Below are positions 35,152 through 44,990 of a DNA stretch of 64,000 nt, in pieces (within the stretch, counting starts at the first letter, position 1; each line of letters starts with the position of its first letter). Position numbers and translations under genes: made by a program. The notes below the pieces were generated by a model. The model was not told the DNA's origin. It searched no databases and saw only the letters and a program-made list of their open reading frames with translations. The DNA comes from Acidimicrobiales bacterium. GTDB lineage: Bacteria; Actinomycetota; Acidimicrobiia; Acidimicrobiales; SKKL01. The stretch is taken from assembly GCA_034521975.1 (NCBI GenBank), contig JAXHLR010000006.1:310001-374000 (forward strand). The letters run 5' to 3'.

Positions 35152-36941
35152 TCCTCGGGCTCCGACGGCGGACCCCACCCGTTGATGGCGTTGATCGCGC
35201 TCACCAACCCCAGGTGGGAGAAGGCCTGTGGGAAGTTGCCGAGCATCCTGGCCTCGACGGGGTCGTACTGCTCGGCGAGGAGGCCGACGTCGTTGCTGAT
35301 CGCGATCAGCCGCCGGGTCAGGTCACGGGCCCGGTCGAGCCTGCCCGCCATCGCGTAGCAGTTCGCGAGCCATGCGGTGCAGAGCAGGAACGCCCCCTCG
35401 CCCGGCGGCAGGCCGTCGACCCCGCTGTCGGGGGTCTCGTAGCGCAACAGGAAGTCACCGAAGGCCAGCTGCTGCTCGATCGCCCGGATCGTGGCCTGCA
35501 CCCGCGGGTCGTCGACAGGAAGGAACCCCACCAAGGGCATGGTGAGCAACGACGCGTCGAGGAGGTCGGAGCCATACGACATGGTGAACGCTCCCACGCG
35601 GTCGCTCCACGCCTGCTCGCAGACCTCGTCGTGGATCTGCTGGCGCACCGCACGCCAACGGTCGAGGGGGCCTCGCATCCCGTACCTCTCGATGGTCTTG
35701 ACCGCGCGATCGAACGCCACCCACGACATCACCTTGGAGTGGGTGTAGTGGCGCCGCTCCGCCCGGGCCTCCCACAATCCGGAGTCGGGCTCGACCCAAC
35801 GCCGCTCGAGCAGGTCCAGCATGCCCGTCTTGACCGCCCAGACCTCGTCGCCGGGTCCGGCAACCCCCTTCGTCTGGGCCAGGTGGAGCGCGTCGAACAC
35901 CATGCCCGCGGCGTCGAGCTGAAGCTGGGGGGCAGCCCCATTGCCGATCCGCACCGGGCGCGACCCCTCATGTCCCGGCAGCCAGTCGAGCTCGTGCTCG
36001 GGCAGGCGGCGTTCGCCACCGATGCCGTACATGATCTGGAGGTGGTCGGGGTCGCCGCCGACGGCGCGGATCAGCCAGCCGCGCCACGCCTCGGCCTCGG
36101 CGCGATGACCGGAGTTGATGAACGCCGACAGCACGAAGGTGGCGTCGCGAAGCCAGCAGTAGCGGTAGTCCCAGTTGCGGACACCGCCGAGGTGCTCGGG
36201 TAGCGAGGTGGTGGGGGCGGCGACGCTGCCCCCGGTGGGGGCGTAGGTGAGGGCCTTGAGGGTGATCAGCGACCGCATGGCCTCGTCGCGCCACTCGGCC
36301 CCGAGCCGCGACCCCGACGACCAGTCGGTCCAGAACTGCTCGGTGGCGGCGAGATCGGCTTCGCAGTCGAGCCCGCTGGCCGGGGGCTGCTCGTGGGAGG
36401 GGAACCAGGTGAGCCGGAACGGGATCCGATCGCCTTCGGAGACCTCGAACTCGCTCACGGTGGTGAGGTGCTCGCCGTGGGTCGGCAGCGGCGTCTCGAG
36501 GAGCATCGCGTCGGGCCCACCGAAGGCGAGCAGCCGCCCGTTCATCCGTTCCACCCACGGGACGATGCTGCCGTAGTCGAACCGCAGCACCAGGTCCATG
36601 CGCATCGGGACCCGCCCGCGTCGGCCCTCGACGATGCGCAACACGTCGGCTCGACCGTCGCGCACCGGCATCAGATCGATCAGGCGAACCTCGCCATCGG
36701 TGGTCTCGAGATCGGTCTCGAGGATGAGCGTGTCGGCGCGGTAGCGGCGGGTGACCCGGCGAACACCGCCTCGGGGCGAGATCTGCCAGTGCCCGTGGTC
36801 GGCGGTGCCGAGCAGCCGGGTGAACACCGACGGCGAGTCGAACCTGGGCAGGCACAGCCAGTCGATCGACCCGTCGGTGCCGACCAGCGCCACCGTGTGG
36901 GTGTCGCCGATCATGGCGTAGTCCTCGATCCGCAGGCTCAC
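35148..36941 (-). CDS. GH15 family glycoside hydrolase (glucoamylase/trehalase-like)
   Basis: The product is 597 residues from GTG 36941. An N-terminal beta-sandwich (YAMIGDTHTVALVGTDGSID, then WLCLPRFDSPSVF) precedes the alpha/alpha barrel with NWDYRYCWLRDATFVL. The probable acid Glu is in LWEARAERRHYTHSK and the base Glu in GLLAEQYDP. Members hydrolyse trehalose or alpha-glucans in the cytoplasm; no signal peptide is present, and trehalose is a likely substrate by inference. It is co-translated with the Sua5 gene by GTGA overlap. Confidence 0.88.
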   Translation of the reverse strand: MSLRIEDYAMIGDTHTVALVGTDGSIDWLCLPRFDSPSVFTRLLGTADHGHWQISPRGGVRRVTRRYRADTLILETDLETTDGEVRLIDLMPVRDGRADVLRIVEGRRGRVPMRMDLVLRFDYGSIVPWVERMNGRLLAFGGPDAMLLETPLPTHGEHLTTVSEFEVSEGDRIPFRLTWFPSHEQPPASGLDCEADLAATEQFWTDWSSGSRLGAEWRDEAMRSLITLKALTYAPTGGSVAAPTTSLPEHLGGVRNWDYRYCWLRDATFVLSAFINSGHRAEAEAWRGWLIRAVGGDPDHLQIMYGIGGERRLPEHELDWLPGHEGSRPVRIGNGAAPQLQLDAAGMVFDALHLAQTKGVAGPGDEVWAVKTGMLDLLERRWVEPDSGLWEARAERRHYTHSKVMSWVAFDRAVKTIERYGMRGPLDRWRAVRQQIHDEVCEQAWSDRVGAFTMSYGSDLLDASLLTMPLVGFLPVDDPRVQATIRAIEQQLAFGDFLLRYETPDSGVDGLPPGEGAFLLCTAWLANCYAMAGRLDRARDLTRRLIAISNDVGLLAEQYDPVEARMLGNFPQAFSHLGLVSAINAINGWGPPSEPEE

Positions 36942-36965
36942 AGTCCTCGACTGTATGGCCGTGAG

Positions 36966-37042
36966 TGGTGGAGCTGGCGGGATTCGAACCCGCGGCCTCC
37001 TCGATGCGACCGAGGCGCTCTAGCCAACTGAGCTACAGCCCC
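36966..37042 (-). tRNA. tRNA-Ala (anticodon CGC)
   Basis: The cloverleaf is complete. The acceptor GGGGCTG pairs with CAGCTCC and includes the G3-U70 pair that marks alanine tRNAs. The D arm is TAGCTCAGTTGGCTAGAGC-like, and the anticodon stem CCTCG/CGAGG holds loop GTCGCAT with anticodon CGC. The T arm is GCGGGTTCGAATCCCGC. The 3' CCA is encoded. It reads codon GCG, frequent in this genome. Confidence 0.95.
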
Positions 37043-37137
37043 GCTAGGGGTGGGACGGTCGGGCCGGTGCCGGACCGCCAGCGCGCACGAGCGTAGCCGC
37101 TCAGAGAGCGTCGCCCGACCGCGGTGATGTCGCTCGA

Positions 37138-37746
37138 TCAGCGAGCGACGAGAGAGACGTGGCGCGCCTCGCCACGCTGGGCGACTGCACCGGGACCAGT
37201 CGGGAGGACCGCGACCTTGCGGCCGCGCTCGAGCGCGGCCTGCTGCATCTGCCACAGCAGTGCCGTGTAGGCCGCGAAGGCGACCATCGTGAGCATGAAC
37301 AGCACCCAGGCGGGACCACCGAACACCACGGCCAGCAGGAAGGTGACCGGCAAGGCGGCCAGCAACCCCGTGAAGATGTTGCGCCGACGGCGCTTGGCGG
37401 CGCGGCGACGGGCCACATCGGCACCGTTCGGGCGGGCACGGCGGTGGGCGGCGAGGTCGAGGACCGCGTGGTCGGCACCGTCGCGCAGGTCGATGCCGAA
37501 GCCTTCGACCTCGGGCTCGGGCTCAGCCGGACGACCGGCACGGGGACCCGCCGGAGCGGCCGCGACGCCGGCGCCGCGCAACGTGGACGGCGTGGAGCCG
37601 GACAGGACCGACATCTTGTTGCGGAACGAGCTGATGGAGTCCGACGGCCGCACCACACCGTTCAGGAGGCGAACAGCGGGAGGGACCAGCACGAACCCCC
37701 ATGCGATGAGGCAGAACACCAGCAGGGCCGTCAGCGCATAGTTCAT
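37138..37746 (-). CDS. sepX: SepX/GlpR-like divisome membrane protein
   Basis: The product is 202 residues from ATG 37746. One N-terminal membrane helix (ALTALLVFCLIAWGFVLVP) is followed by a cytoplasmic segment and a basic run (RRRAAKRRRRN). Two C-terminal helices follow (FTGLLAALPVTFLLAVVFGG; AWVLFMLTMVAFAAYTALLW). This matches the actinobacterial SepX/GlpR layout, a small membrane protein of the cell-division machinery. The position beside moeA, galU and an FmdB gene mirrors the mycobacterial locus. The assignment rests on topology and context more than on sequence motifs. Confidence 0.65.
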   Translation of the reverse strand: MNYALTALLVFCLIAWGFVLVPPAVRLLNGVVRPSDSISSFRNKMSVLSGSTPSTLRGAGVAAAPAGPRAGRPAEPEPEVEGFGIDLRDGADHAVLDLAAHRRARPNGADVARRRAAKRRRRNIFTGLLAALPVTFLLAVVFGGPAWVLFMLTMVAFAAYTALLWQMQQAALERGRKVAVLPTGPGAVAQRGEARHVSLVAR

Positions 37747-37895
37747 TCGGTTGGCTTCTCCTCGGAATCCGGCTGTAGAGCTTCCGCCGAAGCAACACTC
37801 CCACCGCTGTGCCGCCACCCCCGGAGAGAAGATGACAGGCTCACGACGATTGTGACGGTTCTACTACGAATCGGCGTCGCGCGCCACAACCGGTC

Positions 37896-38399
37896 TCAGA
37901 GCTGACCGTCGGCTCCGGGCTCGGGTTCACGCCGGTAGGTGCCGGAGCGGCCTCCGGTCTTCTCCCAGAGGGTCACGTCGCCGATGACCATCGACCGGTC
38001 GACCGACTTGCACATGTCGTAGATGGTGAGGGCGGCGACCGAACACGCCGTCATGGCCTCCATCTCGACACCGGTGCGATCGAAGGTGTCGACCTGGGCC
38101 TCGACCTCGATGTAGTCGTCCTCGATGCGGAAGTTGACCAGCACCGACCCGATCAGCAGCGGATGGCACAGCGGGATGAGGTCGGGTGCCCGCTTGGCGG
38201 CCTGGATGCCCGCCACCCGGGCCACCGACAACACATCGCCCTTGGTGAGCGCACCCCGGGCCACCAGCGACGCCGTCTCGGGTTGCATGTGCACCCGGCC
38301 TCGGGCCAGCGCCCGGCGGTGGGTGGGGTCCTTGGGGGTGACATCGACCATTCGGGCCCGGCCGAGCGGGTCGAGGTGGGTGAGGTGGTGGTCGGACAT
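37896..38399 (-). CDS. moaC: Cyclic pyranopterin monophosphate synthase
   Basis: The product is 167 residues. It completes the first step of molybdenum cofactor synthesis, rearranging the MoaA product into cyclic pyranopterin monophosphate. Conserved segments are MVDVTPKDPTHRRALARG, KRAPDLIPLCHPLLI, DRTGVEMEAMTACSVAALTI and SVDRSMVIGDVTLWEKTGG, containing the active-site Lys, His and Asp residues. Length is typical. The C-terminus has a short extra acidic tail. Confidence 0.95.
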   Translation of the reverse strand: MSDHHLTHLDPLGRARMVDVTPKDPTHRRALARGRVHMQPETASLVARGALTKGDVLSVARVAGIQAAKRAPDLIPLCHPLLIGSVLVNFRIEDDYIEVEAQVDTFDRTGVEMEAMTACSVAALTIYDMCKSVDRSMVIGDVTLWEKTGGRSGTYRREPEPGADGQL

Positions 38400-38446
38400 C
38401 GCCCGAGTCTACCGACCACCGCCGACCCGGCCAGGTGGCGCGACGC

Positions 38447-38967
38447 TCAACCGCCGACGAGTGCGGCCACCGAGGCCGGGACGCCGACGCCCGGCGCCAG
38501 GTCGGGGTCGGGCACCGGCGTGCCGAAGCCACCCACGACCGGAACCAGCCCGGCCCACACCGTCCGGGGACGAGATGCTCGGTGATGACCCGCAACCCGA
38601 GCTCGGCTTCGTCGCCGTCAACCCTCACCGCGGTACCGAAGACCACCGCGGACCGGTAGTTCATCGAATGGTGGAACGCCGATCGGGCGAGCACCAGCGC
38701 GTCGACATGGGTCACCTCGACACAGACCGGCGCACCCCCACTGAGGTGACGCAGGAGTCGGCTGGCGACCGATCCGTGGAGGTACAGCGCGTCGCCGTCA
38801 CGGCCATAGAGCATCGGGATGACGACCGGCCGACCATCGGCGACGATGCCCACGTGGCCCAGCGCGCCCGCGTCGAGGACCGCGTTGACCGACTCGGTGT
38901 CGTAGGCGGCCCGGGACGGGTTGCGACGGACGCGGCTGAGCTCTGATGGAGGCGGTTCGGCGGCCAT
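38447..38967 (-). pseudogene. Pyridoxamine 5'-phosphate oxidase-like flavoprotein with a frameshift
   Basis: The first 135 residues (SVNAVLDAGALGHVGIVADG, VIPMLYGRDGDALYLHGSVA, SAFHHSMNYRSAVVFGTAVR) form the split beta-barrel of FMN-binding PNPOx-like proteins. After ITEHLVPGR the annotated frame turns Arg/Trp-rich and runs over moaC. In another frame the sequence goes on as GLVPVVGGFGTPVPDPDLAP and ends at TGA 38447-38449. A two-base insertion, or one-base loss, at about 38558 (GGTGTGGG) explains it. It is either a real defect or a sequence error. It lies between moaC and moaA on the same strand. Confidence 0.72.
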
Positions 38968-39022
38968 GGGCCAGCACTGTAGGAACGATTCGGTGAACCG
39001 ACCCAGCGGGTTTCGGGCCGGA

Positions 39023-40015
<993 letters not shown>

Positions 40016-40069
40016 CGACCACAGCCTACGCCGATCGCGCCGCTTGGCGTCGCTCGCCCAATCGGTCCC

Positions 40070-41308
40070 TCAGCCCGGCAACGCGCCGGGGAGACCCCGC
40101 AGGACGACGACCGGCACGACGCCCAGGGGAGCAACGCCGTCACCGTCGTCGACCACGGCCAGCCCGTCGGCGTCGGCCATGGCCGTGAGCTGGTGCGATC
40201 CCTGGCCGCCGGCGGAGGTGGCGACGACCCCGTGGAGCTGGTCGGTCTCGAGACGGACCCGCACGAAGTGGGTCTTGCCATCGGACCGGCGGGGCAGGCC
40301 ATCGGGCGCGACGGCGGCGATGACCATGCGGCCCCAGTCGGGGTGGCCCATCATCTGGCGCAGCCCCGGCCGGGCGAACAGCTCGAACGACACCATCGAC
40401 GACACCGGGTTGCCGGGCAGGCCGAAGACCGGTGTTCCCGCAACGGTGCCGAAGGCCAGCGGCTTGGCCGGCTTGATGGCCACCTGCATCCACTCCATGT
40501 CGCCGAGCTCGTCGAGGACCGCCTTCACGTAGTCGAAGTCGCCCATGCTCACCCCACCGGAGGTGACCAGGGCGTCGCAGTCGTCGGCGGCCTGCTCGAC
40601 CGCGGCGCGGATGGCGGCAGCGTCGTCGGCCACGATCCCGAGATCGACCGGCTCGCACCCGAGGTCGGCGAGCAGGCCGAGCAGCGTGTGCCGGTTGCTG
40701 TCGCGGATCTGGCCCGGCGCCAGCTCGGCCGGCCCCTCGACCAGCTCGTCGCCGGTGGACATGACCCCGACCCGGGGCCGCTTGGTGACCGCCACCCGGG
40801 TGTGACCGAGGCTCGCCAGGACACCGAGGTGACCGGGGCCGAGCGCGGTACCGGCGGGGATCACCTCGTCGCCAGGCTCGAGGTCCTCCCCAGCGGCACG
40901 GATGTGGTTGCCGCGAACGACAGCCGTGGCCACCTCGACCCGATTGCCGTCGTCCAGGGGCCGACACCGTTCGACCATCACCACCGCGTCGGCGCCGGGA
41001 GGGATGGGTGCACCGGTCATGATCCGGACCGCCTGGCCCCGACCGACGGGCACGTCGCCCGAGGAGCCGGCGGCGGCGGTGCCCACGACCTCCAGGGTCA
41101 CCGGCTGCTGGTCGCCGGCGCCGGCGGTGTCGGCGGCGACCACCGCGAAGCCGTCCATGCCGGTGTTGGCGAAGGGGGGCACCGGCTCGGTGGCCACCAC
41201 CGGCTGGGTCGTCACGAGCCCGAGCGCGCCGCGCAGCTCCACCACCTGTTCGGGGAGCCGGACGCAGTCGCGCAGCACCCGGTCGCGGGCATCGGTCAGC
41301 GGAATCAC
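40070..41308 (-). CDS. moeA: Molybdopterin molybdotransferase
   Basis: The product is 412 residues. It inserts molybdate into adenylated molybdopterin. Visible conserved blocks are PPFANTGMDGFAVVAADT, GQAVRIMTGAPIPPGADAVV, VGVMSTGDELVEG, and VTSGGVSMGDFDYVKAVLDE with the substrate-binding Gly-Gly. A C-terminal MoeA beta-barrel completes it. GTG 41308 overlaps the galU stop by four bases, so it is translated from the plsY-galU-moeA transcript. Confidence 0.95.
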   Translation of the reverse strand: MIPLTDARDRVLRDCVRLPEQVVELRGALGLVTTQPVVATEPVPPFANTGMDGFAVVAADTAGAGDQQPVTLEVVGTAAAGSSGDVPVGRGQAVRIMTGAPIPPGADAVVMVERCRPLDDGNRVEVATAVVRGNHIRAAGEDLEPGDEVIPAGTALGPGHLGVLASLGHTRVAVTKRPRVGVMSTGDELVEGPAELAPGQIRDSNRHTLLGLLADLGCEPVDLGIVADDAAAIRAAVEQAADDCDALVTSGGVSMGDFDYVKAVLDELGDMEWMQVAIKPAKPLAFGTVAGTPVFGLPGNPVSSMVSFELFARPGLRQMMGHPDWGRMVIAAVAPDGLPRRSDGKTHFVRVRLETDQLHGVVATSAGGQGSHQLTAMADADGLAVVDDGDGVAPLGVVPVVVLRGLPGALPG

Positions 41309-42192
41309 ACGAGCCCCTCGCGGCGAGCGAACTCGGCCACCACCGACAGCACGTCGTCGCGCAGGTCGGGACGTTCGGCACCCAACTCGAGCACGGTGCG
41401 CAGGTAGTCCCGCTTGTTGCCGACGTCGTAGCGCCCGCCCTCGAACACCACACCGTTGACCCCGCTGCTGGCAGCGAGGGTGGCGATGGCGTCGGTGAGC
41501 TGGATCTCGCCGCCTCGCCCCGGCGGCGTCCGGTCGATGTGGTCGAAGATCTCGGGGGTGAACACGTAGCGGCCCACGACGGCCAGGTCCGATGGAGCCT
41601 CGTCAGCCGGTGGCTTCTCGACCAACCCGGTGACCCGCACCAGTGAGTCCTCGCCGTCGAGGGGTTCGACCGAGGCGGCGCCGTAGAGGGAGATGTCCTC
41701 CTGGGGGACCCGCATGAGGGCGATCGTGGAGCGACCGGTCCGTTCGGTGGCCGCGATCATGTCGCGCAACAGGGGCGAGTCGGGGTGCATCATGTCGTCG
41801 CCGAGCAGCACCGCGAACGGGTGGTCACCCACGTGGTGGCGGGCCATCCCCACCGCATGACCGAGGCCGAGCGCCTCTCCCTGGCGCACCGAGTGGAGGT
41901 CGACCAGGTCGGCCAGGGCCCGCACCTCGGCGAGCTCGGTTGTCTTACCCCCGGCGTCGAGCACCGCCTCCAGCTCCTTGGAGCGGTCGAAGTGGTCCTC
42001 GATCGCCTTCTTGTGGGGGCTCACCACGGCCACGACGTCGTCGATCCCCGCGGCCACGGCCTCCTCGACGATGTACTGGATCGCCGGACGGTCGATGAGC
42101 GGCAGCATCTCCTTGGGCACCGACTTGGCGAAGGGCAAGAAGCGCGTGCCCCAGCCCGCGGCGGGGATGACGGCCTTGGTGACGGTGGTCAT
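41305..42192 (-). CDS. galU: UTP-glucose-1-phosphate uridylyltransferase
   Basis: The product is 295 residues. It makes UDP-glucose from UTP and glucose-1-phosphate for cell envelope sugars. Markers are the nucleotide-binding AVIPAAGWGTRFLPFAKSVP, LPLIDRPAIQYIVEEAVAAG, the Asp in VLLGDDMM, and GLVEKPPADEAPS. Length is typical. It overlaps plsY upstream (ATGA) and moeA downstream (GTGA). The galU-moeA pairing is also seen in mycobacteria. Confidence 0.95.
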   Translation of the reverse strand: MTTVTKAVIPAAGWGTRFLPFAKSVPKEMLPLIDRPAIQYIVEEAVAAGIDDVVAVVSPHKKAIEDHFDRSKELEAVLDAGGKTTELAEVRALADLVDLHSVRQGEALGLGHAVGMARHHVGDHPFAVLLGDDMMHPDSPLLRDMIAATERTGRSTIALMRVPQEDISLYGAASVEPLDGEDSLVRVTGLVEKPPADEAPSDLAVVGRYVFTPEIFDHIDRTPPGRGGEIQLTDAIATLAASSGVNGVVFEGGRYDVGNKRDYLRTVLELGAERPDLRDDVLSVVAEFARREGLV

Positions 42193-42872
42193 TCGAGAGG
42201 TCTCCGGGTTGGGTCGGGGGAAGGGGGCGTGCCCGCAGCCCGATCGGTATCGGCGGCGGTATCGGCGTCGGTGTCGGTGTCGGTGTCGAGGGTGGCCTGC
42301 TCCCGGCCGGTGACGAGGCGCCGGATGTTCTCATGGTGGCGGGCGACCACCAGCATCGCCACCCCCGCCGCGACTCCCACCTCGACACCGGGGGCGCCGG
42401 TGATGGCCACACCCACCGGCAGCGCGGCGGCGATGACCAGCGACCCCACCGCCGCGATCCGCACGACGACCGCGGCGATCACGAAGATCAGGACCAGCAC
42501 CACGCTGGGGACGGGCCACAGGACCAGGGCCATGCCACCGGCGGTGGCGACCCCCTTGCCGCCCCGCAGCCTCCGGGTGACGGGAACGACGTGGCCGAGC
42601 ACCGCGGCCGCTCCCGCGGCCAGTGCCAGCTCGCGACCGCCCAGAGCCATGCCCAGCCCGGCCGCGGCCGCTCCCTTGCCGAGGTCGATGGCCAGCACCG
42701 ATGCACCGGCCACCCGCCCGGACAGGCGATAGACGTTGGTGGCGCCCGGGTTGCGCGACCCCTCAGCGGTCGGGTCGTGACCAGTGCGCCGCGACACCCG
42801 TTGGGCGGCGGGTGCGGTGCCGATCACATAGGCGACGATGATCACCCCGGCAGCCACGATCCACCCGCTCAT
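42189..42872 (-). CDS. plsY: Glycerol-3-phosphate acyltransferase
   Basis: The product is 227 residues from ATG 42872. An adjacent GTG directly before it is also possible. It transfers acyl groups from acyl-phosphate to glycerol-3-phosphate at the membrane. The three PlsY motifs are seen as GSRNPGATNVYRLSG, DLGKGAAAAGL, and RGGKGVATAGGMAL. Four to five membrane helices are predicted. The tail carries a short Asp-Thr repeat (TDTDTDAD), coded by a GGTGTC/GGCGTC-type repeat, that probably has no catalytic role. Confidence 0.88.
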   Translation of the reverse strand: MSGWIVAAGVIIVAYVIGTAPAAQRVSRRTGHDPTAEGSRNPGATNVYRLSGRVAGASVLAIDLGKGAAAAGLGMALGGRELALAAGAAAVLGHVVPVTRRLRGGKGVATAGGMALVLWPVPSVVLVLIFVIAAVVVRIAAVGSLVIAAALPVGVAITGAPGVEVGVAAGVAMLVVARHHENIRRLVTGREQATLDTDTDTDADTAADTDRAAGTPPSPDPTRRPLE

Positions 42873-42955
42873 CACGACCGGCGAGCCTACCGGCCCGGCG
42901 ATCGACCCCCCGACCGGGCCCGGCGGTGACCGTCAAGGCTCCTCGGCGACTATCA

Positions 42956-42982
42956 TTGGCACTCGACCTGACGGAGTGCTGT
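42956..42982 (+). promoter_or_regulatory. CIRCE-like HrcA operator upstream of the FmdB gene
   Basis: The sequence TTGGCACTC - 9 bases - GAGTGCTGT matches the CIRCE consensus TTAGCACTC-N9-GAGTGCTAA at 14 of 18 positions, with the inner GCACTC/GAGTGC perfect and the spacing exact. It lies 20 bases before the ATG, inside the likely 5' leader. HrcA binding here would repress the gene until heat or folding stress. Confidence 0.72.
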
Positions 42983-43002
42983 CTGCGGAGGCGACGAGTT
43001 CG

Positions 43003-43368
43003 ATGCCCATCTACCAGTACCGCTGCCGCGAGTGCGGCGAGGATCTCGAGATCCAGCAGTCGTTCCACGACGACCCGCTGACCACCTGCCCCTCCTGCGA
43101 GGGATCGCTGCGCAAGGTGTTCTCGGCGGTGGGCATCAGCTTCAAGGGATCGGGCTTCTACAAGACCGACACCCGAGCTGCCAGCGGCTCGAGCAGCAGC
43201 GGTGGCTCGGCCTCGGCCTCCTCCTCATCAGACTCCTCGGACTCGACGTCTTCGTCCTCCTCGTCGACCGATGGCGGCTCGAGCACCTCGGGCTCCGAAT
43301 CGTCGTCCTCGTCCGAGGGCTCCAGCTCGTCGTCGTCGGACACCAAGGCGGCCAGCACCTCGGCCTGA
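43003..43368 (+). CDS. FmdB family zinc-ribbon protein (Ruc-like stress chaperone candidate)
   Basis: The product is 121 residues. An N-terminal FmdB zinc ribbon (MPIYQYRCRECGEDLEIQQS, then CPSCEGSLRKVF) has two CxxC pairs. It is followed by a long Ser/Gly-rich disordered tail ending in KAASTSA. The family member Rv0991c of Mycobacterium tuberculosis (Ruc) is a redox-regulated chaperone with the same layout, controlled by HrcA. The CIRCE element upstream and the galU/moeA neighbourhood support the same role here, but the chaperone activity is inference. The Ser-rich tail composition is unusual. Confidence 0.82.
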   Translation: MPIYQYRCRECGEDLEIQQSFHDDPLTTCPSCEGSLRKVFSAVGISFKGSGFYKTDTRAASGSSSSGGSASASSSSDSSDSTSSSSSSTDGGSSTSGSESSSSSEGSSSSSSDTKAASTSA

Positions 43369-43438
43369 GCAGGCGGCGCGACCCTCGACGCGGTCGCCCT
43401 CGACGGCTACCGTCGTCGCCAGCTTCCCCCTCCCGTCG

Positions 43439-44128
43439 ATGTTCTCCCGGGAGGTTGGCACCGTGGGTGGCCTTGGCCCGCTCCCATCTCGACCGACGCT
43501 CGCTTCGCGACCCCGCCGCCGCCTGTCGTCCACGCTTCGGCGTCAGCCGGTGCTGTTCTGGTTCCTCGCCGGGCTGGCGGCGGTGTCCACCTTCGCGGTG
43601 GTGAGCTCCGCGCTCAAAGCCACCACCGCGGGGGCCGACGCCTACGGGGACCTGGTCGAGGTGGTGGTGGCCAGCTCCGACCTCGGGTTCGGCCACGTGA
43701 TCGACACCGGCGACACCGAGCTGGCATCGGTACCGGCCTCGATGGTCCCCACCGGTGCAGTCGATGCCCACCCGGTCGGGCGGACGGTCCGGCACCCGAT
43801 CCTGGCGGGCGAGGCGGTGGCGTCCGAGCGGCTCGCGCCCGGCGGCTCGGTGGGTGTCGCCGCCCTGCTGGAGCCCGGCGAACGTGCGGTCGCCATCCCG
43901 ATGCCGGCGCACCGGTCTCCGTTCGAGGTGGGCCAGGTCGTCGATGTGCTCGCCACGACCGATCCCTCCCAGGCAAGGGGGAGGTCGCCGACATCGCTGG
44001 TGGCCGACGGCGCCGTGGTGGTGGCCGTCGACGACGCGGGCATCACAGTGGCGACCTCGCAGGCGGGGGCCGAACGGCTCGCGACGGCGCTGTCCTACGC
44101 GGTGATCAGCGTGGCGATCCGCGGCTGA
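43439..44128 (+). CDS. SAF domain membrane-anchored protein
   Basis: The product is 229 residues. A basic N-terminus and one membrane helix (PVLFWFLAGLAAVSTFAVVS) place the rest outside. The SAF domain (VVVASSDLGFGHVIDTGDTE, ASMVPTGAVDAHPVGRTV, ILAGEAVASERLAP) resembles the pilus assembly protein CpaB/RcpC N-terminal half. The following stretch (GERAVAIPMPAHRSPFEVGQ) looks like the RcpC beta-hammerhead-type continuation. No other Flp pilus genes are nearby. A SAF gene beside an FmdB gene is a recurrent actinobacterial pairing, so it may not be a pilus component. Confidence 0.72.
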   Translation: MFSREVGTVGGLGPLPSRPTLASRPRRRLSSTLRRQPVLFWFLAGLAAVSTFAVVSSALKATTAGADAYGDLVEVVVASSDLGFGHVIDTGDTELASVPASMVPTGAVDAHPVGRTVRHPILAGEAVASERLAPGGSVGVAALLEPGERAVAIPMPAHRSPFEVGQVVDVLATTDPSQARGRSPTSLVADGAVVVAVDDAGITVATSQAGAERLATALSYAVISVAIRG

Positions 44129-44144
44129 GCACCCCAAGTTCGGG

Positions 44145-44987
44145 TCAGCGCCAGGGTGAGGCCAGCACGGCCAGCACGGCCACCCCGAGCACGACCCGGT
44201 AGGCGACGAACATGTCGAAGCTCCGGGTTCGCACGATGCGCAGGGTCGCCCACACCGCCGCCCAGCCGGTCAACGCCGACACGACGAAGCCCGCGGCGAA
44301 CGCCGATCGAAACGCCGGCGGCACACCGCCGTCACCGAACACGTCGACCGCCGACAGCAGTCCGGCCCCGGCGATCACCGGGATCGACATCAGGAACGAC
44401 AGCCGCGTGGCCGTGTCGCGACCGAAGCCCATGGCGCGGGCAACGGTGATCGTGGCGCCCGAGCGCGACACACCCGGCTGCAGGGCCATCGCCTGCCCTG
44501 CACCCATCAACAGCGCGTCGACCAGGCGGAACCCGGTGGCGTCGCGCCCGCCCCGGCGGCGGTCGGCCCAGCCGAGCACCAGGCCGAACACGATCAGCGC
44601 GCCGGCCACCAGCGCGATGTTCGAACCCCCACCTTCGCCGGAGTCGACGAGGAACACACCCACCAGCGCTGCGGGAACGGCGCTGAGGACCAGCAGCCAC
44701 GCGATACGACCATCGACATCGCCCGCGCGGCGACGGTCGCCGTCGACGACGATGGCCATGCCGGCGGTGGCGTAGCGCACCAGATCACGCCAGAAGTAGG
44801 CGATCGCGCCGGTGAGGGTGCCAAGGTGGACCGCCACGTCGAAGGCCAGCTCGAGGTGGGGTTCATCGACGAAGGGGTCCCAGCCGAACAGCCAACGGGC
44901 CAGTACCAGGTGGCCGCTGGAGGAGACGGGGAAGAACTCGGTGAGGCCCTGGATGACCGCGAGGACGACCGCCTGGATGATGGACAA
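44145..44987 (-). CDS. uppP: Undecaprenyl-diphosphatase
   Basis: The product is 280 residues with about eight membrane helices. It regenerates undecaprenyl phosphate, the lipid carrier for peptidoglycan. The catalytic motifs are intact: QGLTEFFPVSSSGHLVLARW near the N-terminus, and ALQPGVSRSGATITVARAMG in the middle. Typical length is 265-280. The 3 bases after the PHP stop precede its start, so the PHP gene and uppP form a two-gene transcript. Confidence 0.93.
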   Translation of the reverse strand: MSIIQAVVLAVIQGLTEFFPVSSSGHLVLARWLFGWDPFVDEPHLELAFDVAVHLGTLTGAIAYFWRDLVRYATAGMAIVVDGDRRRAGDVDGRIAWLLVLSAVPAALVGVFLVDSGEGGGSNIALVAGALIVFGLVLGWADRRRGGRDATGFRLVDALLMGAGQAMALQPGVSRSGATITVARAMGFGRDTATRLSFLMSIPVIAGAGLLSAVDVFGDGGVPPAFRSAFAAGFVVSALTGWAAVWATLRIVRTRSFDMFVAYRVVLGVAVLAVLASPWR

Positions 44988-44990
44988 CGA

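Noticed and set aside
36966-37042. tRNA-Ala as an attachment site of an integrated element
   Set aside because: No integrase and no duplicated tRNA 3' end are present in the window; both flanks are housekeeping genes.
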